Below are positions 53,272-60,958 of a stretch of DNA of 64,000 bases, in pieces. The DNA comes from Sphingobacterium kitahiroshimense (GTDB lineage: Bacteria > Bacteroidota > Bacteroidia > Sphingobacteriales > Sphingobacteriaceae): the NCBI RefSeq assembly GCF_025961315.1, contig NZ_JAOQNK010000001.1, positions 992,001 through 1,056,000 on the forward strand, in the 5' to 3' direction. Below the pieces are notes generated by a model that worked only from the letters and a program-made list of their open reading frames with translations, did not search any database and had not been told where the DNA came from. Numbering within the stretch: the stretch's first letter is position 1; every line of letters begins with the position of its first letter. Both the position numbers and the translations under genes were made by a program.

Positions 53272-53877
53272 ATGGAAACTATAAAAAAAGTACTTTTAAT
53301 CAATGCACATCTGCCCTATCCCAATTGGTCAGAAGGAACACTCAATAAAGCTTTTATACAGGTGGCGCACGAATTTTTCTTATCAAAGGGTTACGAGGTC
53401 ATCGAGACGAGTATCGAGAAAGGATACAACGCAGACGAGGAAGTAGAAAAACATTTGGAAGCGGCCATCATAATTTTACAGACACCGATTAATTGGTTTG
53501 GCGCTCCATGGATCTATAAAAAATATGTAGATGAAGTATTCAATAGTGGCTTATTCAGTGAAAAATTTCTTTCAGGTGATGGCAGAACCAGAGAAGATCT
53601 CTCCCGACAATATGGAACAGGAGGTAAAATGCAAGGTAAAAAATTTATGGTATGTAGTACCTGGAATGCACCTGAAGCAAGTTTTAATGATGAAAACCAA
53701 CAGTTATTTAGAGGTATAAGCACTGCTGATTATTTAATGCATATAACAAGTAATTACAGATTCTGCGGCGTAGAAGTTGTCTCGGACTATAACTGTTTTG
53801 ATATTTTTAAAGATGGTGATATCGCAACAAGCCTCCAAAACTATCCGGCACATCTAGCTCAGGTTTTTGAAATTTAA
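53272..53877 (+). CDS. NAD(P)H-dependent flavodoxin-fold oxidoreductase (MdaB-like)
   Basis: About 201 residues from the ATG at 53272 (METIKKVLLINAHLP); an in-frame ATG 15 bases earlier is possible. The flavodoxin-like fold has KKVLLINAHLPYPNWSEGTLN at the FMN-phosphate loop, ILQTPINWFGAPWIYKKYVDEVF (~70-92) and the later GTGGKMQGKKFMVCSTWNAP, matching the quinone reductase/modulator of drug activity B group. It would reduce quinones with NAD(P)H. Control by the AraC protein upstream is likely. Confidence 0.88.
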   Translation: METIKKVLLINAHLPYPNWSEGTLNKAFIQVAHEFFLSKGYEVIETSIEKGYNADEEVEKHLEAAIIILQTPINWFGAPWIYKKYVDEVFNSGLFSEKFLSGDGRTREDLSRQYGTGGKMQGKKFMVCSTWNAPEASFNDENQQLFRGISTADYLMHITSNYRFCGVEVVSDYNCFDIFKDGDIATSLQNYPAHLAQVFEI

Positions 53878-54006
53878 CAACGTTCATAGATGCATAATAG
53901 CGTAAGTGAATTGCGAGAACGCATCCAATAGTAAGTCCTATTCCCAATATTCAGACTGTAACGACCATCGTTTTCCTGTTAATTTGAAATAAGGAGGAAT
54001 TACTTA

Positions 54007-54045
54007 AAACGGTTCTTCATTTTTTGCTAAAATGAAGAACCGTTT
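54007..54045. terminator. Bidirectional terminator
   Basis: AAACGGTTCTTCATTTT (54007-54023) and AAAATGAAGAACCGTTT (54029-54045) form a perfect 17-bp stem between the convergent oxidoreductase and SDR genes. Confidence 0.92.
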
Positions 54046-54052
54046 CTAGTGA

Positions 54053-54754
54053 CTAGTTAGTTTCTTGGAAAAACTGTTTGGTATCTCCTACAGGAACATC
54101 AAATTGATTTTTTTCCAAAGCTAAAAACAATTCATCAGCAACCTCAGAAGCAGGAATACCGTTTGCCCCTCCGATTTCTGCGGAAAATTCGGTATCGACC
54201 AAAGGCGGATAAACTTCATAGACCTGCAGCTTTTTCTGATCTTGATAGGTCTGTCTTAATGCGGTAGTATAGCTATGGAGCGCCGCTTTCGTAGCACCAT
54301 AAGTGGGTAGCATTACATGGCTTCCGAACACTGCTATTGATGAAATATTAATAACAGCCGCTTCAGCTTTCTGAAGAAGATGTGGAAGTAGCAATTCTGC
54401 AAAATGGATAACACTGAAATAATTGGTATTCATCTCAATAGCTGCTTTTTCATGTGCTCCGATCGTTTCACTTAAGAGGTAAGCAAAAGCAGCACCTGCA
54501 TTATTGATGATAATATTAACATCCGGATAATTTGTTTTCAAATCATTGGCAATACGGATTCTATCTGATTCGACCGACAGATCTCCCTGAATGGCCACTG
54601 CCTGATCCAGTTCTTTTAACGCCTTTTGAAGCCGTTCTTCATTTCTGCCGTTGATAATAACCTTATTTCCTGCTGCATCTAATTTCTTAGCAATCGCTAA
54701 TCCTATTCCGGCACTTCCGCCGCTGATGAATATGGTATTTCCTGTTGTTTTCAT
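54053..54754 (-). CDS. Short-chain dehydrogenase/reductase (DltE-like)
   Basis: A 233-residue SDR with TIFISGGSAGIGLAIAK (~7-23), NNAGAA (~84-89), the active-site Ser in INISSIAVFGS and Tyr-x3-Lys in YGATKAA (~149-155), and PPLVDTEF after it. It resembles the DltE-like oxidoreductases. It starts 4 bp after the Old Yellow Enzyme gene on the same strand, so the pair is one HxlR-controlled operon. Confidence 0.92.
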   Translation of the reverse strand: MKTTGNTIFISGGSAGIGLAIAKKLDAAGNKVIINGRNEERLQKALKELDQAVAIQGDLSVESDRIRIANDLKTNYPDVNIIINNAGAAFAYLLSETIGAHEKAAIEMNTNYFSVIHFAELLLPHLLQKAEAAVINISSIAVFGSHVMLPTYGATKAALHSYTTALRQTYQDQKKLQVYEVYPPLVDTEFSAEIGGANGIPASEVADELFLALEKNQFDVPVGDTKQFFQETN

Positions 54755-54758
54755 ATTG

Positions 54759-55856
54759 TTAATATTGATCTATAGTTTTATAATCTGTATAACCCTTTTC
54801 GCCCGGAGTATAAAAGGTATTCTGATCCGGAACATTTAGTGCAGCTCCGGTTCTGTAACGCTCCACTAAATCAGGGTTTGCAATAAAGGGTACGCCAAAT
54901 GAAACCAAGTCGGCATCGCCATCGCTTAGAACTTTATCTGCCGTGTCTTTATTAAAACCACGGTTGATGATGATCGTACCTGTATAAAGCGGACGAAAAT
55001 GTTTGGCAACCTCCTGGATAGCATTGGGATTTCCTGAAACATCAGTAAACGGCTCTATCAAGTGCAGATATGCCAGGTCGTAATCTTGAAGTCTATTGAC
55101 TAGATAGTTGTAAAGTGCAATGGTCTCATCGTCGACCAAAATACCCATAATACCGTTTAAAGAAGGATTGAGACGTACCGCAACTTTACGGATATCGGCC
55201 ACCTCTTTTATGGCATCCAAAATCTCGAAAAGAATGCGCGCTCTATTTTCGATCGAACCCCCATATTCATCGTTGCGCAGATTAGAATTTTTACTAAAAA
55301 ACTGCTGCAGTAAATAGCCGTTGGCAGCATGAAGTTCAACACCGTCAAATCCAGCTTCAAAAGCATGAAGCGCCCCTTGTTTGAAATCATTAACCGTTCT
55401 TTTAATATCAGCAACCGTCATGGGCTGAGGAGCGACAGTAAGTTTAAATCCCGTCGCTGTAAAAACCTGCTGCTCTGGATTTACATCCGAAGGGGCCAAC
55501 GGTTTTTTACCCTGATGAAGATCAGGATGCGAGTATGCTCCAGTGTGCCAAAGCTGGGCAAAGATGACTCCGTTTTCAGCATGTACTGCTTCCGTGTTCA
55601 ATTTCCAGCCTGCGATCTGCTCTTGCGTATAAATTCCAGGAACATGTATAACACCTACCGCCTCAGGACTGATAAATGTACCTTCGGTAATGATCAGTCC
55701 AGCAGAAGCACGTTGTTTGTAATACAGCGCAGTCAACGCTGTTGCTTTATTTTCGGGATTATCAGAACGGCTTCTGGTCATGGGAGCCATCACTATCCGG
55801 TTCCGCAATTGTAATCCATTTTTATGGTAAGAATTAAATATTACACTGTTTTCCAT
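54759..55856 (-). CDS. Old Yellow Enzyme family alkene reductase (NemA-like)
   Basis: A 365-residue FMN-dependent ene-reductase TIM barrel. Marks: LRNRIVMAPMTRSRSDN (~17-33), FAQLWHTGAYSHPDL (~99-113), GFDGVELHAANGYLLQQFFS with the substrate-binding His/Asn pair (~172-191), NDEYGGSIENRAR and the phosphate site GTIIINRGF and DADLVSFGVPFIANPDL. It reduces activated C=C bonds of electrophiles such as enones, N-ethylmaleimide or nitro compounds. It is divergent from the HxlR gene, with two dyads between. Confidence 0.95.
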   Translation of the reverse strand: MENSVIFNSYHKNGLQLRNRIVMAPMTRSRSDNPENKATALTALYYKQRASAGLIITEGTFISPEAVGVIHVPGIYTQEQIAGWKLNTEAVHAENGVIFAQLWHTGAYSHPDLHQGKKPLAPSDVNPEQQVFTATGFKLTVAPQPMTVADIKRTVNDFKQGALHAFEAGFDGVELHAANGYLLQQFFSKNSNLRNDEYGGSIENRARILFEILDAIKEVADIRKVAVRLNPSLNGIMGILVDDETIALYNYLVNRLQDYDLAYLHLIEPFTDVSGNPNAIQEVAKHFRPLYTGTIIINRGFNKDTADKVLSDGDADLVSFGVPFIANPDLVERYRTGAALNVPDQNTFYTPGEKGYTDYKTIDQY

Positions 55857-55885
55857 GGTATTAATAATTTAAAATAGTAAATTTG

Positions 55886-55934
55886 CTTGCATTTTGCAAG
55901 TACAAATATAAAATTCAACTTGCAAAACGCAAGT
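55886..55934. promoter_or_regulatory. Two HxlR-type operators between divergent genes
   Basis: CTTGC-ATTTT-GCAAG (55886-55900) and ACTTGC-AAAAC-GCAAGT (55918-55934) are dyads with the same arms and five-base spacers, 33 bp apart centre to centre (about three helical turns). They lie between the start codons of the alkene reductase (55856) and HxlR (55959) genes. Confidence 0.8.
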
Positions 55935-55958
55935 GTTTTTTAAAAAAAATACATTATT

Positions 55959-56375
55959 ATGAAAAATAGATCGCAATGCCCTATCAGTTGTTCATTAGAT
56001 ATTTTAGGAGATAAATGGTCCTTATTGCTCATCCGGGATTTAATGCGCTTGAAACAATGCACCTACAGCGACTTTTTAAAATCTGGTGAGAAGATTGCGA
56101 CCAATATATTAGCTTCAAGATTATTAATGCTGGAAGAAAATGGACTGATCAGTAAACTGTATCATCCGGAAAGCAAAGCAAAAGTTTTATACATCCTTAC
56201 TAAGAAGGGTATCGATTTACTCCCGATATTGATTGAGATGCAATTATGGGTAAACAAATATTACACGGTACCCAAAGAACAGAAAGAGATCATTAAAGCG
56301 GTTAAACAGGATAAAGAGGGTTTTATAAAAGCGCAAAAGAAAGTATTATCGGATGGAATTAAGGTAGAGCACTGA
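55959..56375 (+). CDS. HxlR family transcriptional regulator
   Basis: A 138-residue winged-helix regulator with the HxlR signature CPISCSLDILGDKWSLLLIRDLM (~6-28), a conserved N-terminal Cys-x3-Cys as in redox- or electrophile-sensing members, and KIATNILASRLLMLEENGLI for DNA binding. It probably senses electrophiles through its Cys residues and controls the divergent alkene reductase-SDR operon through the paired dyads. Downstream, 56376-56719 has no gene. Confidence 0.93.
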   Translation: MKNRSQCPISCSLDILGDKWSLLLIRDLMRLKQCTYSDFLKSGEKIATNILASRLLMLEENGLISKLYHPESKAKVLYILTKKGIDLLPILIEMQLWVNKYYTVPKEQKEIIKAVKQDKEGFIKAQKKVLSDGIKVEH

Positions 56376-56719
56376 TATTATAAAAGTTAAGATGACAAGC
56401 AGGAGATCAATTCACCTATGAGATCTTTCGTACAGTTGCGTAAAGTTCAGTTATTTTTAAAATAAGAAATAGCAATTCTATTAAAACTTTTAAGCAAAAA
56501 AGCAGATCTCCTGCCCCATGATTTAGATGTTGGAAAACTTATACCTTCATAAACTGGCCAATTATTTGAACTAAATAGTCAAAATATAAGGACTAATTAG
56601 AAAAGTTAAGTGTTATTTATTTCAATATATTTGCATTATATTTTTTACTTCACTGGTCATCAATCGGTGATTCAAATTTCTTTTGATTTCCTTTATCATC
56701 TGAGTTTTAAATATCGTTT
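56376..56719. other. 344-bp gap with a long-range inverted repeat
   Basis: GCAGGAGATC (56400-56409) and GATCTCCTGC (56506-56515) are perfect complements 96 bases apart. They might fold an RNA or be coincidental. No coding sequence or known RNA is recognised; the AraC promoter must lie near 56600-56700. Confidence 0.35.
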
Positions 56720-57583
56720 ATGAAAAAAATGATCAAAGTACCAACATCATTAATAAGTGGTCCTACTCCTCAAAATGCACTAATGCTCGACGGATGCTCT
56801 ATTATCGAGCAATGCATCCATAGTATGGAAGCTAAGGGAACGATGTATCTGGAAGAGCATCTCCTCATGATAGTGCTCGAAGGATCTGCAACGCTAACTT
56901 ATGGCAAACAGCAGTATGTTGTCGGTAAAAATGAAATGATTCTGCTAAAAAAGGCAACGGCGGTCAAATACGATAAAATTGGTAACCCCGATAATGACAA
57001 TATCTATGACAGCCTGATGTTCAGCATCAAAGATGATTTATTAAAATCATTTTTAGCTATGTCTGAAATAAAGGTTCCGAAAATTGAAGGAGAAATAAAG
57101 ACGGGAGTTTACCCGATGAATGAGTGCCTTGTTGCTTTTGCAAATTCTATGAAACCTTATTTTCTAGATCATTCTGTTGTGCAGCCCGGACAATTACGCC
57201 TTAAGATCATGGAATTACTGTATGACATCGCTGAGGGAAATCGGAATATGTTTCTCCAAATTTTACAGTTGCATGAGCCCGTTAGGGCGGATATCCGTCA
57301 TGTTGTCGAAATGCATTATGCCTCACCAGTTTCTTTACCAGAATTAGCGTATCTATCCGGCAGAAGCCTATCCAGTTTTAAACGAGATTTTAAAGCCATT
57401 TACAATATGACTCCTGCATCATGGATTCGGGAAAAACGTCTTGAAAAAGCGAAGGAAATGTTAGAGGCAACACAATTGCCTGTTTCAGAAATTTGTTATT
57501 CTCTGGGCTTCGAAAACATTTCACATTTTTCGAGAATCTTTAAAGAATACCACGGACAAGCACCGACCGTATTTCGTCATTAA
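56720..57583 (+). CDS. AraC family transcriptional regulator (cupin sensor)
   Basis: A 287-residue regulator with an AraC_N-type cupin (EHLLMIVLEGSATLTYGKQQYVVGKNEMILLKKA, ~50-83) and a C-terminal AraC domain (LPELAYLSGRSLSSFKRDFK ~208-227; ISEICYSLGFENISHFSRIFKEYHG-type end). It lies 132 bp upstream of the NTF2-like gene and the YqjM-type ene-reductase, whose promoter has a TTGGAC direct repeat with 22-bp period, so it is the probable activator of both. Confidence 0.92.
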   Translation: MKKMIKVPTSLISGPTPQNALMLDGCSIIEQCIHSMEAKGTMYLEEHLLMIVLEGSATLTYGKQQYVVGKNEMILLKKATAVKYDKIGNPDNDNIYDSLMFSIKDDLLKSFLAMSEIKVPKIEGEIKTGVYPMNECLVAFANSMKPYFLDHSVVQPGQLRLKIMELLYDIAEGNRNMFLQILQLHEPVRADIRHVVEMHYASPVSLPELAYLSGRSLSSFKRDFKAIYNMTPASWIREKRLEKAKEMLEATQLPVSEICYSLGFENISHFSRIFKEYHGQAPTVFRH

Positions 57584-57621
57584 AATAGAGATGTCCATCA
57601 AGCCCGATTTCTCCTGCTCAT

Positions 57622-57689
57622 TTGGACTTAATAGAACAAATAGTTGGACGTTATAAAAAAATGAAAACCTTTTATCGTCTGTAAATTTG
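57622..57689 (+). promoter_or_regulatory. AraC-type direct repeats and -7 element for the NTF2-like gene
   Basis: TTGGACTTAATA (57622-57633) and TTGGACGTTATA (57644-57655) match at 10 of 12 positions with a 22-bp period. TAAATTTG (57682-57689), a perfect TAnnTTTG, follows 26 bases later. Confidence 0.55.
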
Positions 57690-57715
57690 TAACATAAATT
57701 AAAAAATATAAAATT

Positions 57716-58102
57716 ATGTCGACAAATAAAAACAGTAATACTGTACAAGATTACGAAGATGTGTTAGCCATTGTAGCAGGATACGTGGATGGGCTAAAAA
57801 CGGGCAATATCGAACAGTTAAAAAAAGCATTTCATCAAGATGCTGTTATGTATGGTCATTTAGAGCACGACCTTTCACAAGGTAGTATAGAGAACCTTTA
57901 TGCTTACGTTCAAGAATTTGGTGCCGCACCAAATATTCAGACCAATCTTACGGTGTTACACAAAACGTCCACCACAGCGGTAGTTCGTGTTGAAATGGAA
58001 CACGACGCCGCAGATGAAGATTTCACAGATTATCACTCCCTGATAAAAATAAATGGAGAATGGAAAATTGTTGCAAAACTATTCCATCTATACACGAAAT
58101 AA
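57716..58102 (+). CDS. NTF2-like family protein (Lumazine_bd_2-like)
   Basis: A 128-residue cone-shaped NTF2/SnoaL-fold protein: VLAIVAGYVDGLKTGNIEQLKKAFHQDAVMYG (~14-45) is the typical first helix-strand unit, with DYHSLIKINGEWKIVAKLFHLY at the end. These small proteins bind or isomerise hydrophobic substrates; no specific activity is deduced. It is the first gene after the AraC-type promoter and precedes the YqjM-type reductase by 76 bp. Confidence 0.8.
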   Translation: MSTNKNSNTVQDYEDVLAIVAGYVDGLKTGNIEQLKKAFHQDAVMYGHLEHDLSQGSIENLYAYVQEFGAAPNIQTNLTVLHKTSTTAVVRVEMEHDAADEDFTDYHSLIKINGEWKIVAKLFHLYTK

Positions 58103-58178
58103 TCAAAAACTATTACTTCAACTTTTCATTGGACATAAGACCTTTCTTTCCGGTGAAAATTCGTTATAAAATTTAGAT

Positions 58179-59249
58179 ATGTCAAAATTATTCAGTCCTT
58201 TAACTGTAAAATCAGTAACTTTTAGAAACAGGATCGTTACGTCGCCCATGTGTATGTATATGGCTAATGATGGTTTTGCCAATGATTGGCATTTAGTACA
58301 TTATGGCTCTAGAGCGATGGGGGGTGCAGGTTGTGTTATGCTCGAAGCGACAGCAGTCCATTCCGATGGACGCATTGGAGTTGGAGACTTGGGAATCTGG
58401 AAAGATGATCATATTGAAATGCTTACTAAAATTGCATCATTTATAGAGAATTCTGGCAGTGTCCCAGCAATCCAACTAGCACATGCTGGTAGAAAAGGAA
58501 GCACGTGGGCATCTGGACGTGACAGTCATCCGTTGATGCCTCATGATGAAAATGGATGGGAAGTTATTGCTCCGTCTGCAATAGCATTCTCTCCAAACAT
58601 GCAAACCCCACGCGAAATGAGTTCAGAAGATATCACATCAGTTCAACAAGCTTTCGCAGATGCCACTAAGAGAGCATTAACAGCTGGTTTTAAATTGATA
58701 GAAATACACAGTGCACACGGTTATCTAATCAATGAATTCTTATCCCCTATTTCGAACAAAAGAACCGATCAATATGGTGGAAACCGAGAAAACCGTTCGC
58801 GTTTTCTATTTGAAATCATTGATAAAATTAAAGAAGTATGGCCTGCAAATCTTCCAATTGCGGTACGCATCTCAGCAACAGATTGGATGGATGAGGGTTG
58901 GACAATTGAAGATTCAAAATGGTTAAGTAAAAAGTTATCACAATTTGGAATCGATATTGTTGATGTTTCGACCGGTGGAACAGTACCTAAAGCTAACATT
59001 ACAGTCGGTTCAGGATATCAATTACCTTTCGCCAGTGCCATCAAAAGAGAAATAAAAGACAATTTAATAGTTGGTACAGTGGGTTTAATCAAGAATGCAC
59101 ATCAGGCAGAAACCATCTTGACAAACGGAGATGCCGATTTGATCTTCATAGGAAGAGAGTTTTTAAGAAATCCCTATTTTGCCTTAGCAGCTGCAGGAGA
59201 ACTTCGCTCACAACCACCTACCCCGAAACCTTATGAACTCGCATTTTAA
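58179..59249 (+). CDS. NADH:flavin oxidoreductase, YqjM-type Old Yellow Enzyme
   Basis: A 356-residue FMN-dependent ene-reductase of the thermophilic-like/YqjM class: VTFRNRIVTSPMCMYMANDG with the class-specific Cys near residue 25, QLAHAGRKGS (~105-114), IEIHSAHGYLINEFLSPISN with the His-x2-His substrate pair (~172-191), RTDQYGGNRENRSRF and DLIFIGREFLRNPYF. It is probably controlled by the AraC protein upstream and, with the alkene reductase at 54759, gives the region two different OYE classes. Confidence 0.95.
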   Translation: MSKLFSPLTVKSVTFRNRIVTSPMCMYMANDGFANDWHLVHYGSRAMGGAGCVMLEATAVHSDGRIGVGDLGIWKDDHIEMLTKIASFIENSGSVPAIQLAHAGRKGSTWASGRDSHPLMPHDENGWEVIAPSAIAFSPNMQTPREMSSEDITSVQQAFADATKRALTAGFKLIEIHSAHGYLINEFLSPISNKRTDQYGGNRENRSRFLFEIIDKIKEVWPANLPIAVRISATDWMDEGWTIEDSKWLSKKLSQFGIDIVDVSTGGTVPKANITVGSGYQLPFASAIKREIKDNLIVGTVGLIKNAHQAETILTNGDADLIFIGREFLRNPYFALAAAGELRSQPPTPKPYELAF

Positions 59250-59289
59250 ATAATAAGGAGGTTCAATATTGAACCTCCTTATTATTTAA
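59246..59289 (+). terminator. Perfect 44-bp palindromic terminator of the YqjM-type gene
   Basis: The two 22-base arms (59246-59267, containing AATAAGGAGGTTCAAT, and 59268-59289) are exact reverse complements and include the gene's stop codon. The GC-rich AGGAGGTTC core and flanking A/T fit a terminator rather than an operator. Confidence 0.8.
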
Positions 59290-59420
59290 CTAACTTTTCG
59301 GTTCACTTTCCTAAACAGACGAGTTTATATAAAGAAAATATTTTGTAAGTTGACCGATATTTCATCAACCGTTCAACTGATGATAAACTGCTAAAAAAAG
59401 ATCAAGAATTAAGACTACTT

Positions 59421-60002
59421 ATGGAGCAACCCACACCGCAACGAGTAAAAGAAATATTTGACCCATTTTACAAAGCTGACCTGAAACTATGGACTGAATT
59501 TGCAAAATATCTTCAGGTGCGCACCTTTAAAAAAAATGAGTTAATAAAAGATTATCATAGTAAAGAAAAATACATCAACATATTAATTAGCGGTTCTGTT
59601 GCACACTTTGTTTTGGCAGAGGAAAAAGATATCTGCATTAATCTATATTACGAGGAACAATTATTCAGTGATTACCTATCCTTTCTTACCCAATCATCAA
59701 CGGTTATCAAGACGCAGGCTTTAGAAGAATCGCTCGTATGGTCTATCAGCCATAGCGATCTGCATGCTTTATATTCCAGGTCCACTACAGGGTTAATCAT
59801 TGGCAAGGCTATTTCCGATGCCATGTTCATCAGAAAACAATCCGAACAGATTAATTTACTGACGCTCAGCCCTACCGAGAGATATTTAAAATTAATCAAA
59901 GAGCGTCCCGAGATTTTCCAGAGAACATCATTAAAAATCATCTGCTCTTATCTCGGTATAGCAGCTGAAAGTCTGAGCAGGATTAGAAAAAAAAACCTGT
60001 AG
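59421..60002 (+). CDS. Crp/Fnr family transcriptional regulator
   Basis: A 193-residue regulator with an N-terminal cyclic-nucleotide-binding-like jelly roll (~20-130; KKNELIKDYHSKEKYINILISGSV) and a short C-terminal HTH (SLKIICSYLGIAAESLSRIRK). It has no Cys cluster of the FNR type and lacks an obvious cAMP phosphate-binding RxA motif, like many Bacteroidota members of unknown signal. It precedes the CPBP gene and may control it. Confidence 0.9.
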   Translation: MEQPTPQRVKEIFDPFYKADLKLWTEFAKYLQVRTFKKNELIKDYHSKEKYINILISGSVAHFVLAEEKDICINLYYEEQLFSDYLSFLTQSSTVIKTQALEESLVWSISHSDLHALYSRSTTGLIIGKAISDAMFIRKQSEQINLLTLSPTERYLKLIKERPEIFQRTSLKIICSYLGIAAESLSRIRKKNL

Positions 60003-60079
60003 TATACATTTCTTAACTTTCGTCAATTTTTTAGCGAAATCATCTTGCTACTTTTGGACATTCAATAAAGCCATTGTAT

Positions 60080-60739
60080 ATGAAAAATAAAGTAAATTAT
60101 CTCGCTGTCCTGACGTTTTTTATTATTGCTGTTCTTCTTCGCTATCTGACCAATAAAACTGATTTATTGAACGGTATATCAAGCGGATTTATTAAAATCA
60201 TCCTACAGGGTATTTCTCCCACCATTGCTGCATTAGCTGTCTTCGCTCTCTTTAAAATAAAACCCGTTCTAACATTAAAAGGGAACTACAGCAATATCAT
60301 GACACCTTTTCTCTTATACTGGGCATTACCCATTATCCTAATTTTAGGTACGGAGTATGCTATCAAAGGAACCCTATCTTTTGAAGCTATTACCGCAATC
60401 TTAATTTATGGTCTTTTAGAAGAAATCGGATGGCGCGGATTTTTACAGCAGCAACTGAAGCCATTACCGGAATTTTTAAATGTATTCATCGTGGCTGTAC
60501 TCTGGTTTATCTGGCACCTGAACTTTGATTTTACCAGTTCAAACCTCTTGTTTTTGGGGATTTTAATCCTTGGCAGCTGGGGAATCGGAAAAGTTGCCAC
60601 TAATACCCATTCCTTATTAGCAGTAGCTGCATTTCACTCGCTCAATAATTTTTTCCCGGAGATGAATACCATAAAAATCATCCTACTCACTTCATTATTG
60701 TCCATCTGGGTCATTGCACTGATCATTAGAAAAAAATAA
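60080..60739 (+). CDS. CPBP family intramembrane metalloprotease-like protein
   Basis: About 219 residues from the ATG at 60080 (a TTG two codons earlier is in frame). Six or seven transmembrane helices contain the CAAX-protease/bacteriocin-processing motifs EEIGWRGFLQQQL (~118-130; EE-x3-R) and WFIWHLNFDF (~147-156; conserved His), plus a last His in AAFHSLNNF. These enzymes process or degrade membrane proteins or peptides. The promoter has TACTTTTG at 60049-60056 and an inverted TTTCG/CGAAA at 60018-60039, perhaps a site for the Crp/Fnr protein just upstream. Confidence 0.9.
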   Translation: MKNKVNYLAVLTFFIIAVLLRYLTNKTDLLNGISSGFIKIILQGISPTIAALAVFALFKIKPVLTLKGNYSNIMTPFLLYWALPIILILGTEYAIKGTLSFEAITAILIYGLLEEIGWRGFLQQQLKPLPEFLNVFIVAVLWFIWHLNFDFTSSNLLFLGILILGSWGIGKVATNTHSLLAVAAFHSLNNFFPEMNTIKIILLTSLLSIWVIALIIRKK

Positions 60740-60787
60740 CAAAATGGACAAAAAATTATACTAAGCTAAAAAGTATCGCATACCATA

Positions 60788-60818
60788 CTCCTGTTTTAAG
60801 AGAGCTTAAAAACAGGAG
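60788..60818 (+). terminator. Terminator of the CPBP gene
   Basis: CTCCTGTTTTAAG (60788-60800) pairs with CTTAAAAACAGGAG (60805-60818) with one bulge, about 50 bp after the stop. Confidence 0.75.
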
Positions 60819-60895
60819 CAGCAAAAAAGATCGCGCGCTAGACTTCTAATTTTAAATTATTCAGTACCCCATATTTATCTTTAAAATATCAAACA

Positions 60896-60926
60896 AAAAG
60901 GAAGATACATACGGTATCTCCCTTTT
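60896..60926 (-). terminator. Hairpin downstream of the alpha-2-macroglobulin gene
   Basis: AAAAGGAAGATAC (60896-60908) and GTATCTCCCTTTT (60914-60926) pair with a single G-T type mismatch, 33 bp beyond the minus-strand stop. Confidence 0.7.
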
Positions 60927-60958
60927 ATATTATAAAATTGTAAAAATCCTTTATTTAA

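Noticed and set aside
59246..59289. 44-bp palindrome considered as an operator like that at 21.4 kb
   Set aside because: It overlaps the stop codon of the preceding gene and has a GC-rich stem core with A/T flanks, so a terminator is the simpler reading.
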